This document shows, piece after piece, positions 8,469 through 16,945 of a DNA stretch of 51,707 bases; within the stretch, counting starts at the first letter, position 1; the number at the start of each line of letters is the position of its first letter. Made by a program: the position numbers and the translations under genes. The notes under the pieces are model-generated. The model searched no databases. It was not told where the DNA came from and worked only from the letters and a program-made list of their open reading frames with translations. Where the stretch lies: positions 1 to 51,707 of the forward strand of contig JBOIEE010000011.1 in NCBI GenBank assembly GCA_050740975.1. The letters run 5' to 3'. The DNA is from JBOHHR01 sp050740975 (GTDB lineage Bacteria > Pseudomonadota > Gammaproteobacteria > JBOHHR01).

Positions 8469-9956
8469 ATGCTCTTCAATTCCTACGAGTTCATTTTCGG
8501 TTTCTTGCCCATAACCTTGGCCCTCTATTATCTGCTCGGCCTGCTCGGCTTACCGCGTCCCGCCTTGATCTGGCTCACTGGCGCGTCGTTTTTCTTCTAT
8601 GGCTGGTGGAACCCATCCTATCTGCTGCTGCTCTTCGCCAGTATCCTTTTTAATTTCGGTGTCGGCGTTCTCTTGACTCGTGCCGCCCGCCAGGGTTCGC
8701 CGCTGCGCCATACGCTGCTGGCGTTTGGCGTCACGGGCAACCTAGCACTGCTCGGTTATTACAAGTACGCAGCCTTTTTTGTCTCCAATCTGGGTGCGAT
8801 CTCGGGGTTTGAGTTCCAGATCCAGGCCGTGGTGCTACCCTTAGGGATCTCATTCTACACCTTCACCCAAGTCGCCTATCTGGTTGATGCGACCAGGGGA
8901 GAAGCCGAAGACTACAACCTGATCTCTTACTGCCTGTTTGTCACGTTTTTTCCGCACCTCATCGCGGGCCCGATCATTCACCACCGGCAGGTTATGCCCC
9001 AGTTCGCCCGGTCTGGCACCTTCCGGTTTAGCCACGTGAATTTCGCGACCGGCATCACGTTCTTCGCCGTTGGACTTTTCAAGAAAGTCGTTTGCGCGGA
9101 CACCATGGGCACGTTTGCCTCCCCTGTCTTCGCCGCAGCGGCGGACGGGGTGGAGTTGAGCGCGGTTCGGGCGTGGACCGGCGTGTTGGCGTTTACGCTG
9201 CAGATCTATTTTGACTTTTCTGGGTATTCGGACATGGCCGTGGGATTGGCGCGCCTGTTCGGTATCACCCTACCGTATAATTTTAATTCGCCTTACAAGG
9301 CGGTTAACATCATCGACTTCTGGCGCCGATGGCACATGAGTCTGTCGCGGTTCTTGCGCGATTATCTCTACATCCCGCTCGGAGGCAATCGGCGGGGAGA
9401 GACGCGGCGCTACATGAACCTATTCCTCACCATGCTCCTCGGTGGACTTTGGCACGGCGCCGGGTGGACCCTTGTGGCGTGGGGTGCTCTGCATGGATTT
9501 TATCTGCTGGTTAATCACGCCTGGCACAGCCTGCGCGCCCGACTCGGCTTTCCGGTGGTGAGCCAAGGGACTCTCTGGGGCCGCAGTCTTGCGCGGCTGC
9601 TCACCCTGCTCTCTGTCATCCTAGGCTGGGTGTTGTTCCGCGCAGAAAGCATGGATACAGCCTTCAACCTGCTGTCCTCCATGGGTGGAAACCACGGGAT
9701 ATGGGTTCCAAGGGATTTGGAACCTGCGATGATCGAGCCACTGGGGGTCGGCGTCTTGGAGCAAGGCTCGCTCATTATTTGCTTATTGGCGCTCGCGGGA
9801 TTCGGTCCCAACTCGCAAGAGTCGATCGATGGAGCGCAGCCGAGCCGCTTGATCTGGCGTTTCAGCGCGCTGCAGGCTTCCATCGTCGCAACCCTCCTGC
9901 TGTTCTCGATCAGCCGGTTGTCGCAGGTCAGCGAATTCCTATACTTTGACTTCTAG
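8469..9956 (+). CDS. MBOAT family O-acyltransferase, AlgI-like
   Basis: A 495-residue polytopic inner-membrane protein that moves acyl, usually acetyl, groups across the membrane for O-acylation of an extracellular polysaccharide. The AlgI/DltB signature is clear: FPHLIAGPIIHHR near residues 161-173, FDFSGYSDMA at 248-257, FWRRWHMSLSRFLRDYLYIPLGG at 284-306 and GGLWHGAGW at 325-333. H329 is the expected catalytic histidine, with H289 and H342 also conserved in the subfamily. It ends in a typical YFDF tail, so it appears complete. It follows the SGNH gene by 34 bases and is probably cotranscribed. Directly after its stop lies a remnant of an unrelated acyltransferase, suggesting past rearrangement. 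Confidence 0.93.
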   Translation: MLFNSYEFIFGFLPITLALYYLLGLLGLPRPALIWLTGASFFFYGWWNPSYLLLLFASILFNFGVGVLLTRAARQGSPLRHTLLAFGVTGNLALLGYYKYAAFFVSNLGAISGFEFQIQAVVLPLGISFYTFTQVAYLVDATRGEAEDYNLISYCLFVTFFPHLIAGPIIHHRQVMPQFARSGTFRFSHVNFATGITFFAVGLFKKVVCADTMGTFASPVFAAAADGVELSAVRAWTGVLAFTLQIYFDFSGYSDMAVGLARLFGITLPYNFNSPYKAVNIIDFWRRWHMSLSRFLRDYLYIPLGGNRRGETRRYMNLFLTMLLGGLWHGAGWTLVAWGALHGFYLLVNHAWHSLRARLGFPVVSQGTLWGRSLARLLTLLSVILGWVLFRAESMDTAFNLLSSMGGNHGIWVPRDLEPAMIEPLGVGVLEQGSLIICLLALAGFGPNSQESIDGAQPSRLIWRFSALQASIVATLLLFSISRLSQVSEFLYFDF

Positions 9957-10081
9957 AACTTGGCGCTAGCAACATAGGAAATACCGTGATCATGGGGGTG
10001 AATTCAGTCTTGTCCGGAACGATCCCAGACAACGTCGTCATTCAGGGCAACCCGGCGAAGGCGATCTTCAAGCGGCGCTGA
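9957..10081 (+). pseudogene. Remnant: C-terminus of a hexapeptide-repeat (left-handed beta-helix) acyltransferase
   Basis: The frame ending at TGA 10079-10081 reads as the last about 40 residues of a LbH/CysE-type O-acetyltransferase: IGNTVIMGVNSVLSGTIPDN followed by VVIQGNPAKAI, a standard ending for this family. There is no start codon or upstream body, because the MBOAT stop codon is directly in front. It is therefore a fragment left by a deletion or by insertion of other DNA. Such enzymes are common in surface-polysaccharide loci, consistent with the two preceding genes. Confidence 0.7.
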
Positions 10082-10145
10082 GGCCAGCACGGCAGCGTGG
10101 TTTGGGCGGCGGTGACGCATCGCTTCGGCCAACGCGGCGTCTTCG

Positions 10146-10955
10146 CTAAAGCGCCGCGGATTCGAGCATGTGGTGGGTCGCTTGGCACTTTCTGTACAGC
10201 TCCAACGCTTCCGGCACTAGGGTAAAGGATTGGATCACCTTTTCAAATTCACCTCCCGAAGCGAGGATCGGAGGCAACTCCTGGGCAAGCTCCGTGACAT
10301 GCGCCCCGTGTTTTCGCGCGACCACAAGATAATAAAGATAATGCAGTGCTCGAATGACCAGGTTGGGATCGCTATAGGCGTCAAGAATGGGCACTAAAAA
10401 GGCAAGTTGCAGCGAGCGGGAACGCGCATCCAATATCAGCTCAGCGCCCTTCACCGTACAGATCATAGGAAGCGCTTTGGCCGTCTCCGCGTCATCGAAC
10501 CCGATGGCTGGCCACGGAATCTCAGGTTGGGGGATCCCGAACTTCTCCGCGAAAGCCCTTTGATAACACCAGGCGAGACTCGAGGCAACCGCGTCGTCCA
10601 CCGGTGCCGTGGCTGGATTTGAAAACTCACGCAACATCGGAACAAAGGCGCGCCGCAGATCCACCCGTGCGTGATCATTGCTCTGATCTACCAGTATGCG
10701 GTAGCCCAGCCCAGCGATAAGCACCACACGAGAAAGGGCTTCAAAATTCGGCAATTGGTTGAGCAACAGTCGTATCGCCCGCGCGTCGATGGCGGTTTGA
10801 GTCCATGCCAGAAACGCGATCAGGTTTCCCGTAATATACGTGTTTCTCGATCGCTTCCATGAGTTAAGGACGGCCTGCATCCGCTGTTCGCTTATTTCCT
10901 GCCCCTGAAACAACTCGCCCGCCATGCGGTAGATATGAGAGTTGAATGCGGTCAC
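10146..10955 (-). CDS. C-terminal helical part of a disrupted hydrolase-NACHT protein (fragment 3 of 3)
   Basis: These 269 codons are in the same frame as the NACHT fragment upstream and are separated from it only by a TAG codon at 11016-11018. Reading through the TAG gives a smooth continuation (FSHRHWQ, stop, FLLAQYFALCLEWGHVEDFG, then this segment), so the part belonging to the protein is 10146-11015. The sequence is mostly helical, without recognisable repeats such as TPR or WD40, and fits the sensor or C-terminal region of a STAND protein. An independent start is unlikely: the first possible start is a GTG at 10955 without a clear ribosome-binding site. No function is assigned to this part by itself. 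Confidence 0.6.
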   Translation of the reverse strand: MTAFNSHIYRMAGELFQGQEISEQRMQAVLNSWKRSRNTYITGNLIAFLAWTQTAIDARAIRLLLNQLPNFEALSRVVLIAGLGYRILVDQSNDHARVDLRRAFVPMLREFSNPATAPVDDAVASSLAWCYQRAFAEKFGIPQPEIPWPAIGFDDAETAKALPMICTVKGAELILDARSRSLQLAFLVPILDAYSDPNLVIRALHYLYYLVVARKHGAHVTELAQELPPILASGGEFEKVIQSFTLVPEALELYRKCQATHHMLESAAL

Positions 10956-11015
10956 ACCGAAATCCTCGACATGGCCCCATTCAAGGCATAAAGCAAAGTA
11001 TTGCGCGAGCAGAAA

Positions 11016-12512
11016 CTACTGCCAATGGCGGTGGGAAAAGCGGACTTTTTCGGGCCCGGTAGCAAGGAACACAGTTCGTTGCAGCAGCGCGTTGCAGGTT
11101 TCCGGGTCGCCGGCCAAACGAAATCCCATGATGATGTCTTGCACTTCAGACCCGGCTCCGTGTTGCGAAAAAAACGCTTCCCACCGCTTACTGGCATCAC
11201 AAGCTTCAGTCTGCAGCACTTCCGTGCTGATCTCGCCGCGCGATCTTTGAAAGAAGAGCCATGCGATCAGTGTCAGAGCATAGAGCAGGTGATCGATTTC
11301 AACGACTCGTGCTGCTTTCGCGCGTACCCCGACCAGATTGCTGCGCCGAATGATGGTGCGTATCGTTTGGCCCAGGACCGAGCAGCGGGTCAAAAATTCG
11401 CGAGCGAATGCGACCTCGCGTTCCGGTTCATAGTTGGACAGGATAAGCGGTGTAAGTATGAGATTGACCAGTTCCCGATCCTCGATATCGGGTAGCCAGG
11501 CCTTGCATGCAGGGAAAAATCGTTCAGCCTGGGCCTCTGATAGACGCAGCACCTCAAAGATATCCTTGCGATCATCCGCTAAGCGTTGCAATCCCGGGAA
11601 GCCGGCGCGTATCGCCACGACAAAGGAAAGACGCGAATTGCTGCGATAGCGGTTTGCCGCCTGGCGCAGCATCGCAGTTACGGTGGACAAACCAATGCTC
11701 GGGTGATTGACCAAAAAATCATCCACACCGTCGAGAAACACGGTAACTGGGGTTCTTTGCAATCTGCTCTCCAGCCAATCCATGTCGTTTTCGGGCAGTG
11801 GGTAGAGGCTGTGCGCCCAGTTAACCCACCAACGCCAAAGGATGCTCCACAGGTCGAGGTCTTCGGTGAGGTCCGTTAAGGTCACTTGTTGCAGAGGGAT
11901 AAACAAAGGCAGGGGACGATTGTTCAGCGCCGAGGAGAGATACTCCCGTCCTAAGCGCCAAGCGATCATGCGCACGACTAGCGACTTGCCCACACCAGCC
12001 GCCCCGGTGATAACCATCTGCCGCGGCCGTTCTCCGCCAGTGTCTATTCGGCCCAGGACCGCATCGCGGATCTCGGTCTGGGTCCCCGAAAAAGCGGCCT
12101 CCAGACTCGGCGGTGGAGGATTATTTTGTGCCGACTCGCCTTGACCGATCAAAGACTTTATCGACGTCACCTTATTAACCTCGGCGATACGCTCCAAGCT
12201 TATGTCGGTCACGGTGAGCCCGATGTCTGATCCATAGCGGCTCACAAACTGCGCTACGATGGCGACGACGGGATCGCTGGCTTGCTTCGGGACCTTGACC
12301 GATTTGTGCGTGCCACGGAAGCAGAGATCGCGCTGGTTGGGATCCGTCACAATGGGCACCGACAAATCGGATTTTGCGTAGATGTCGTGCACCATGGGGT
12401 ATGGAACATCCCGCGCGTTCGACGCTTTCTGGTGCTCTAGAAATTCAGTTTCCAGTTCCAACAACCAGGGATTCTGCCACCGCAGGGCGACGAGAATGTC
12501 GTTCCATCCCAA
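11016..12512 (-). CDS. NACHT-type STAND NTPase (fragment 2 of 3 of a disrupted hydrolase-NACHT gene)
   Basis: STAND NTPases are signal-triggered oligomerising switches; bacterial NACHT proteins include anti-phage defence proteins. In this 498-codon frame the Walker A motif GAAGVGKS is at residues 170-177 and a Walker B-like VTVFLDGVDDFL at 256-267, followed by helical winged-helix-like sequence ending in VRFSHRHWQ. The first about 95 residues are not NACHT but the end of the alpha/beta hydrolase in fragment 1: they carry NPWLLEL and then FRGTHKSVKVP, where H70 is the likely catalytic His of that hydrolase. The domain is thus split between two frames by a one-base shift near 12519-12530. The frame starts only at a TTG, as expected for an internal fragment. 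The reconstructed gene, 13078 to 10146, would encode about 977 residues. Confidence 0.75.
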   Translation of the reverse strand: MGWNDILVALRWQNPWLLELETEFLEHQKASNARDVPYPMVHDIYAKSDLSVPIVTDPNQRDLCFRGTHKSVKVPKQASDPVVAIVAQFVSRYGSDIGLTVTDISLERIAEVNKVTSIKSLIGQGESAQNNPPPPSLEAAFSGTQTEIRDAVLGRIDTGGERPRQMVITGAAGVGKSLVVRMIAWRLGREYLSSALNNRPLPLFIPLQQVTLTDLTEDLDLWSILWRWWVNWAHSLYPLPENDMDWLESRLQRTPVTVFLDGVDDFLVNHPSIGLSTVTAMLRQAANRYRSNSRLSFVVAIRAGFPGLQRLADDRKDIFEVLRLSEAQAERFFPACKAWLPDIEDRELVNLILTPLILSNYEPEREVAFAREFLTRCSVLGQTIRTIIRRSNLVGVRAKAARVVEIDHLLYALTLIAWLFFQRSRGEISTEVLQTEACDASKRWEAFFSQHGAGSEVQDIIMGFRLAGDPETCNALLQRTVFLATGPEKVRFSHRHWQ

Positions 12513-13078
12513 TCCTTTTGCCCTTGGGTCACGAACCGAGCAAGCTTCAGAAAGGGCGACATCAGCGGGAAAATTGAATGATACGTAATCTTGGCAAAGG
12601 CAGTGATAAAGGGTGACCCTCCGCTATGCGGCACGGCAATGTTGATTACGTGGCGGGTTCGTAACCACAGCGAGGACGACGAGGAATCAAAGCCTCCGTT
12701 ATCGAGCTGAGTCTTAAGCTCTTGATACGCCTGTTTCAGCATCTGCTTGACCACGAGACCCCCGGTGCTGTGGGTTACAAACAAAAGCTGTCGATGAACA
12801 CCAAACTCGGTTTGTAACCAGATCCGCAGATCCTCTGCGGCCAACGGGATGCTGGAACGCTGCCAGATCTGGGATGGATAAGCGAAAGACACCGTATCTA
12901 CGTCGCTACCACAACTCTCCAGGATCCATTCCGGGACCTTGCCCCAGGTTCGACCGCAATCGCCAAATATCCCGTGCACAAAAACCAGCAGGCATCCGGA
13001 CGCCATCGGTTGGGCGCCCCGGTTCGCTTTGTGTACGATCCCGTATTTACTCGTGCTGGTCCAAAATGCTTGACTCAT
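12437..13078 (-). CDS. Alpha/beta-hydrolase (lipase/SERAC1-like) domain (fragment 1 of 3 of a disrupted hydrolase-NACHT gene)
   Basis: The N-terminal effector-like domain of the STAND gene. It has the oxyanion-loop motif FVHGIFGD at residues 33-40 and the nucleophile elbow THSTGG at 102-107 (Ser104), typical of DUF676/SERAC1/PGAP1-like serine hydrolases. The start at ATG 13078 is chosen because the domain begins shortly afterwards; the frame extends upstream into fadD. The frame loses its meaning after about residue 185 (LARFVTQ), and the hydrolase continues in the frame of the NACHT fragment, including the probable catalytic His. Comparing frames, one nucleotide is missing within the purine-rich stretch read as CAAGGGCAAAAGG on the minus strand. 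It lies 35 bases downstream of fadD on the same strand. Confidence 0.72.
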   Translation of the reverse strand: MSQAFWTSTSKYGIVHKANRGAQPMASGCLLVFVHGIFGDCGRTWGKVPEWILESCGSDVDTVSFAYPSQIWQRSSIPLAAEDLRIWLQTEFGVHRQLLFVTHSTGGLVVKQMLKQAYQELKTQLDNGGFDSSSSSLWLRTRHVINIAVPHSGGSPFITAFAKITYHSIFPLMSPFLKLARFVTQGQKDWDGTTFSSPCGGRIPGCWNWKLNF

Positions 13079-13113
13079 TTGGCTTTCGTTCTTTGGAAGT
13101 GAGGTCGGACCGA

Positions 13114-14726
13114 TCACCGCCCGCGCAACTCCCGCCGCAGGATCTTGCCCACGCCCGATTTTGGTAAGCTTTCGAGAAACTCCACGTATTTCGGCACCTT
13201 GTAGGCCGTCAGTCGCTCTCGGCAATGGCCGCGGACCCCCTCAATGCTCAGTTGTGCACCGGTATTGGCCACAATAAACACCTTTACCGCTTCCCCTGAT
13301 TGCTCATCGGGCACTCCGACACAAGCGCTCTCTAACACTCCTTCGCATTGGGCCAGAGCCTCTTCCACTTCGTTGGGATAGACGTTAAAACCGGATACCA
13401 GGATCAGGTCTTTTTTACGATCAACGAGGTAGAAATATCCCTTTTCATCCATCCGCGCAACGTCTCCCGTTTTGAGAAACCGTCCAAGGTCATTACGTCG
13501 CAGGTCGCTTCCTCTCGGCCCCAATAGGCTTGCATCACCTGGGGTCCTTTGGCACACAACTCCCCGCAACTTCCAAGCGGAACCTCATTACCTTCTTCAT
13601 CCCGCAAAACGATCTCGGTCGACGGGACCGGCAGACCGATGCTCCCGCTGAAGGTCTTTGTGGCGTAGGGATTAATGGCTAACAAGGGCGATGTTTCCGA
13701 AAGCCCGTAGCCTTGCAATAAGGGGCAACCGGTAAGCTCAAACCACTTATCCGCCACGGCGTGTTGAATTGCCGCTCCGCCACCCATGGCAATTTTGAGC
13801 GCAGAGAAATCGACATCGCGGAAACCCTCGCCATTCAAGAGACGGTTGAAAAGCGTATTGACGCGGTGATGACGGAAAACCTCCATTTGCGGAGCTCCCT
13901 CACCAATGCAGACATATCACGGGGATCGGTAATCAACACATTCTGGGCCCCGAGATATTAAAAATGCCAAACAGTTAATCGTCAAGGCGAAAATATGGTA
14001 AAGGGGCAATGCGGTAACGACGATCTCTTTGCCTGTTTCGATTATCGGGCCCAGCGCGCTCGAGAACTGGAGTATGATCAGATTGCGGTGGGTTAGCATA
14101 GCGCCTTTAGAGATCCCGGTTGTTCCACCGGTATATTGCAAGAATGCGATGTCTTCGCCGGCTATCGGGACTTGCTCGAGACCAAGCTGCTTGCCGATGG
14201 CTAATGCGGCCGCGAATTGATCCCTTATACCCTCGCCCGGCTCCCCAGCCTGCGTGGACGGTAGATCGCCGGAGCGGGCGATAATAATAGTTTCGATCGG
14301 TGTATGGTGCCGGAGCTGCTGCAACCTGGGGAGGGAATCGCCGTGGATCACGATGGCCTTAGCGCCCGCGTCGTTTAGCTGATGTTCCAGCTCATCCTGC
14401 GTGTACAGCGGATTGATATTGGTGACGCGCGCACCGGTGCGCAGAGCACCCAGAAGGGCAATGGGGAACTGCGCCAGATTGGGTAGCATGATGGCGACGC
14501 AATCCTGCTTTTTTATACCCCGCGCCCTTTGCAAATAGGCGCCAAAATCGCGTGCCAGCACATCAAGCTCGGAAAAGGATAGAGTCGTGTCGCCGTTACT
14601 GAACGCTGGACGAGCGCCAAAGTTGCGAACGCTCTGCTCAAACAAGGCGATCAGCGAAGCGTAGGCGTCGGGATCGATCTCGTGGGGTACACCGGCCGGA
14701 TAGTGCTTAAGCCAGATCTTTTCCAT
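13114..14726 (-). pseudogene. fadD: Long-chain fatty-acid-CoA ligase FadD, disrupted by three single-base indels
   Basis: FadD activates long-chain fatty acids to acyl-CoA. The N-terminal 260 residues (from ATG 14726, MEKIWLKHYPAGVP) closely match E. coli FadD and contain the ATP-binding P-loop region YTGGTTGISKGAMLTHRN. The rest is present in other frames: an extra base near 13955-13961 shifts the frame; the middle reads GAQNVLITDPRDM; a missing G near 13866 (ACC-G-CGTC) restores the original frame at VNTLFNRLLN; a missing T in a short T-run near 13477-13479 then shifts to the final frame, which reads FLKTGDVARMDEKGY, DRKKDLILVSGFNVYPNE and GKILRREL. Conserved residues are retained throughout, so inactivation is either very recent or the indels are sequencing errors. 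It faces the polyketide operon divergently. Confidence 0.88.
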
Positions 14727-15152
14727 GGTGCTCTACCCTAGTGCTCTGTCTCTCTTATTTCGATGCCCCTGCAATTGTACGGCGCGGGTACGCAGCAAGA
14801 GTGAGCCTCTATTTCGAAGCAGACGCCGAGCTTGCCCCCAGAAACGGGATGCGTGCATTGGCGCCGCCTGCCGAAATGCAAATGCGTACGAAATAACGCC
14901 AAGCATCCATTATCCAGAGTATACGCGCGGGCGAGCTTTTTGGATTCGGCAGTACCGTAGCCGTGTTTAGCTCGGGCGCTATCAGCCCCATGAAGGCATC
15001 GCGAGATCCACCGATCCGTTAATTGCTTTTGCACACCTTCGGCCGCTATCGCCGGCAGGACGCGCACAGGTTGCCATTCTTATGCTTGGTGCGGATAATC
15101 GACAAACAAAAACGCATGTCGCAACGGGCGCCAGTCTTAGTGTGGGGTCTCC
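14727..15152. other. Divergent intergenic region between fadD and the polyketide operon
   Basis: About 425 bases with no convincing coding sequence on either strand; short open frames here resemble no family I recognise. The region should hold the promoters of both fadD (minus) and the type III PKS operon (plus). No strong sigma-70 pair could be picked out with confidence. Confidence 0.5.
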
Positions 15153-16211
15153 ATGTTTATCAACGGGTTGGGTACGGCGAATCCACCGCAACGTTACACG
15201 AAAATAGAATGTTGGGAAGCCCTGATGCGTTCTGAGTGGTTTTCAAGACTGGATCGCCGGGCGCGTTCGCTCGCGGAAACGGTGTTGCTGGGCAACAATG
15301 GCATAGAATCCCGCTGGCTTGCGCTCAACTCCTTGAGCGAAGCTTTTCGGATCGATCCCGATACGATGCATCGACGCTTTGAGTCTCATGCCCCCGCCTT
15401 GGCCGCGCAGGCCGCCGAGCGCGCATTGTCGGACGCACGCATCCTGCCCACCGAGGTAGACGCTGTGATCGTCAGCACCTGCACTGGGTATCTCTGCCCG
15501 GGTCTTAGCAGCTATGTAACCGAATGCTTGGGGTTGAGGCCTGATGTCCAGGCTTTCGACCTAGTGGGCCAAGGTTGTGTCGCGGCCTTGCCTAACTGGC
15601 GCATGGCCGACGCGCTGCTGGCGGCGGGATACTGCCGCTGTGTACTGTCCGTTTGCGTCGAGCTGAGCAGTGCCGCCATGTACCTCGATAATGACCCCGG
15701 GGTCTTGATTAGCGCGTGTTTGTTTGGCGATGGGGCGGGAGCCGTTCTACTCGGTGATAAGCCCAGCCCGCACCAACGTCGCATTGAGTGGAAGATCTGC
15801 TCCTCCGTACTAAACCCGGCCGAGCGCGATGCGCTGCGCTTTGAGCAACGGGGCGGCCTGTTACGCAATATCCTCACCCGACCGGTACCGCAACTCGCCG
15901 CAGAGCATGCCCAGCGGATCTTGGATCGAGTATTGGGCAATGAAGGGTTAAGCTACAGCGACATCAAGGCCTGGATCTGGCACGCGGGGGGACGTGATGT
16001 GCTGGTAGCGCTTCAGACCAGGCTTGGGCTCAGCGCCGCTGAGCTTCGTTACAGTGCAGCCATGTTGCGCGAATACGGCAATCTCAGCAGCGCCTTTGTC
16101 TATTTCGTATTACAGGCGGCGCTCGCCGACGATGCACCGGGTGGATGGTGGTGGGTGTCCTCGTTTGGCGCCGGATTTAGCTGCTATGGCGCCATGCTCG
16201 AGGTGGCCTAA
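15153..16211 (+). CDS. Type III polyketide synthase (chalcone/stilbene synthase family)
   Basis: Type III PKSs are homodimeric ketosynthases that extend an acyl starter with malonyl-CoA and cyclise the chain to pyrones, resorcinols or related rings. The 352-residue protein, a normal length, has the full catalytic triad in context: Cys142 (LVGQGCVAALPNW), His277 (WIWHAGGRD) and Asn310 (YGNLSSA). The C-terminal GxGxGx-like segment reads SFGAGFSCYG. The start is ATG 15153 (MFINGLGTANPP, a typical opening). It is the first gene of a compact five-gene operon with a methyltransferase, a flavoprotein, an ACP and a ketosynthase. That context and the distant srsABC and arsABCD phenolic-lipid loci suggest an alkylpyrone or alkylresorcinol product, but starter and ring type cannot be predicted from sequence alone. 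Confidence 0.92.
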   Translation: MFINGLGTANPPQRYTKIECWEALMRSEWFSRLDRRARSLAETVLLGNNGIESRWLALNSLSEAFRIDPDTMHRRFESHAPALAAQAAERALSDARILPTEVDAVIVSTCTGYLCPGLSSYVTECLGLRPDVQAFDLVGQGCVAALPNWRMADALLAAGYCRCVLSVCVELSSAAMYLDNDPGVLISACLFGDGAGAVLLGDKPSPHQRRIEWKICSSVLNPAERDALRFEQRGGLLRNILTRPVPQLAAEHAQRILDRVLGNEGLSYSDIKAWIWHAGGRDVLVALQTRLGLSAAELRYSAAMLREYGNLSSAFVYFVLQAALADDAPGGWWWVSSFGAGFSCYGAMLEVA

Positions 16212-16236
16212 CACGCCTCTTCTCTTGGCACGACCC

Positions 16237-16941
16237 ATGACCATGCAACGCCGCGTACTGCCCGAATTGCTGGATGAGCTTCCGGCGAATGATCCACGGG
16301 CGATTCGGGCGAGAGGCGATTTGCAACGCGTCAACCGGGTAATGGGTGCTTTATCGCTGATGTTGCGCGCCGTGGATCACAGCATAATACCGCAGCCGCC
16401 ACGGAGCATCGTTGAGCTGGGGTCGGGCGATGGGACATTCCTATTGCGCTTGGCGCGAAAGCGAGCCACCTGCTGGCCGGGTGTGAGGATCACGCTTTTA
16501 GATCGGCAGCTCCTGGTACGCCCTGAGACGATACAGGGTTTTGTGCGCCTGGGTTGGCAAGTCGAGGTGGTCACCTCGGATGTGTTTGATTGGCTAGCAC
16601 AACCGCTAAACGAGCGCATCGACCTGTTGCTGGCTAATCTGTTCATCCACCATTTTTCCCAAGAGCGTCTGTCCTGTTTGCTGCAAGGCATAGCGGCACG
16701 TACCCACTCGTTTCTGGCCTGCGAACCACGCCGCACCACATTAGCGCTCATCGGTAGCTACCTGATTGGCCTTATCGGCTGCAACGCGGTGACCCGTCAT
16801 GACGCGATCCTGAGCGTACATGCGGGTTTTCGGGCAAAGGAGCTGTCTGCGCTGTGGCCCCAGGGGGAGGATTGGTTTTTTCACGAATGGCCAGCGGGGC
16901 TATTTAGCCATTGTTTCTTAGCAATTAGAGCAACCCGTTGA
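16237..16941 (+). CDS. Class I SAM-dependent methyltransferase
   Basis: A 234-residue Rossmann-type methyltransferase. The SAM-binding motif I is VELGSGDGTFLL at residues 59-70, followed by an acidic residue closing strand 2 (LLDRQLL) and a post-motif region LLLANLFIHHF. The chosen start, ATG 16237, lies 25 bases after the PKS stop; the open frame extends upstream inside the PKS gene but has no family content there. It lies between the type III PKS and a flavoprotein, the same gene order as srsA-srsB-srsC in Streptomyces phenolic-lipid synthesis. By analogy it probably methylates the polyketide product at O or C; this is inferred from context. Four bases separate it from the next gene. Confidence 0.85.
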   Translation: MTMQRRVLPELLDELPANDPRAIRARGDLQRVNRVMGALSLMLRAVDHSIIPQPPRSIVELGSGDGTFLLRLARKRATCWPGVRITLLDRQLLVRPETIQGFVRLGWQVEVVTSDVFDWLAQPLNERIDLLLANLFIHHFSQERLSCLLQGIAARTHSFLACEPRRTTLALIGSYLIGLIGCNAVTRHDAILSVHAGFRAKELSALWPQGEDWFFHEWPAGLFSHCFLAIRATR

Positions 16942-16945
16942 GCTG

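Noticed and set aside
14738..15067. A minus-strand open frame of 109 codons in the gap between fadD and the type III PKS.
   Set aside because: Cys- and Arg-rich composition without a domain, no ribosome-binding site, and competing frames of similar length; it looks like random open sequence.
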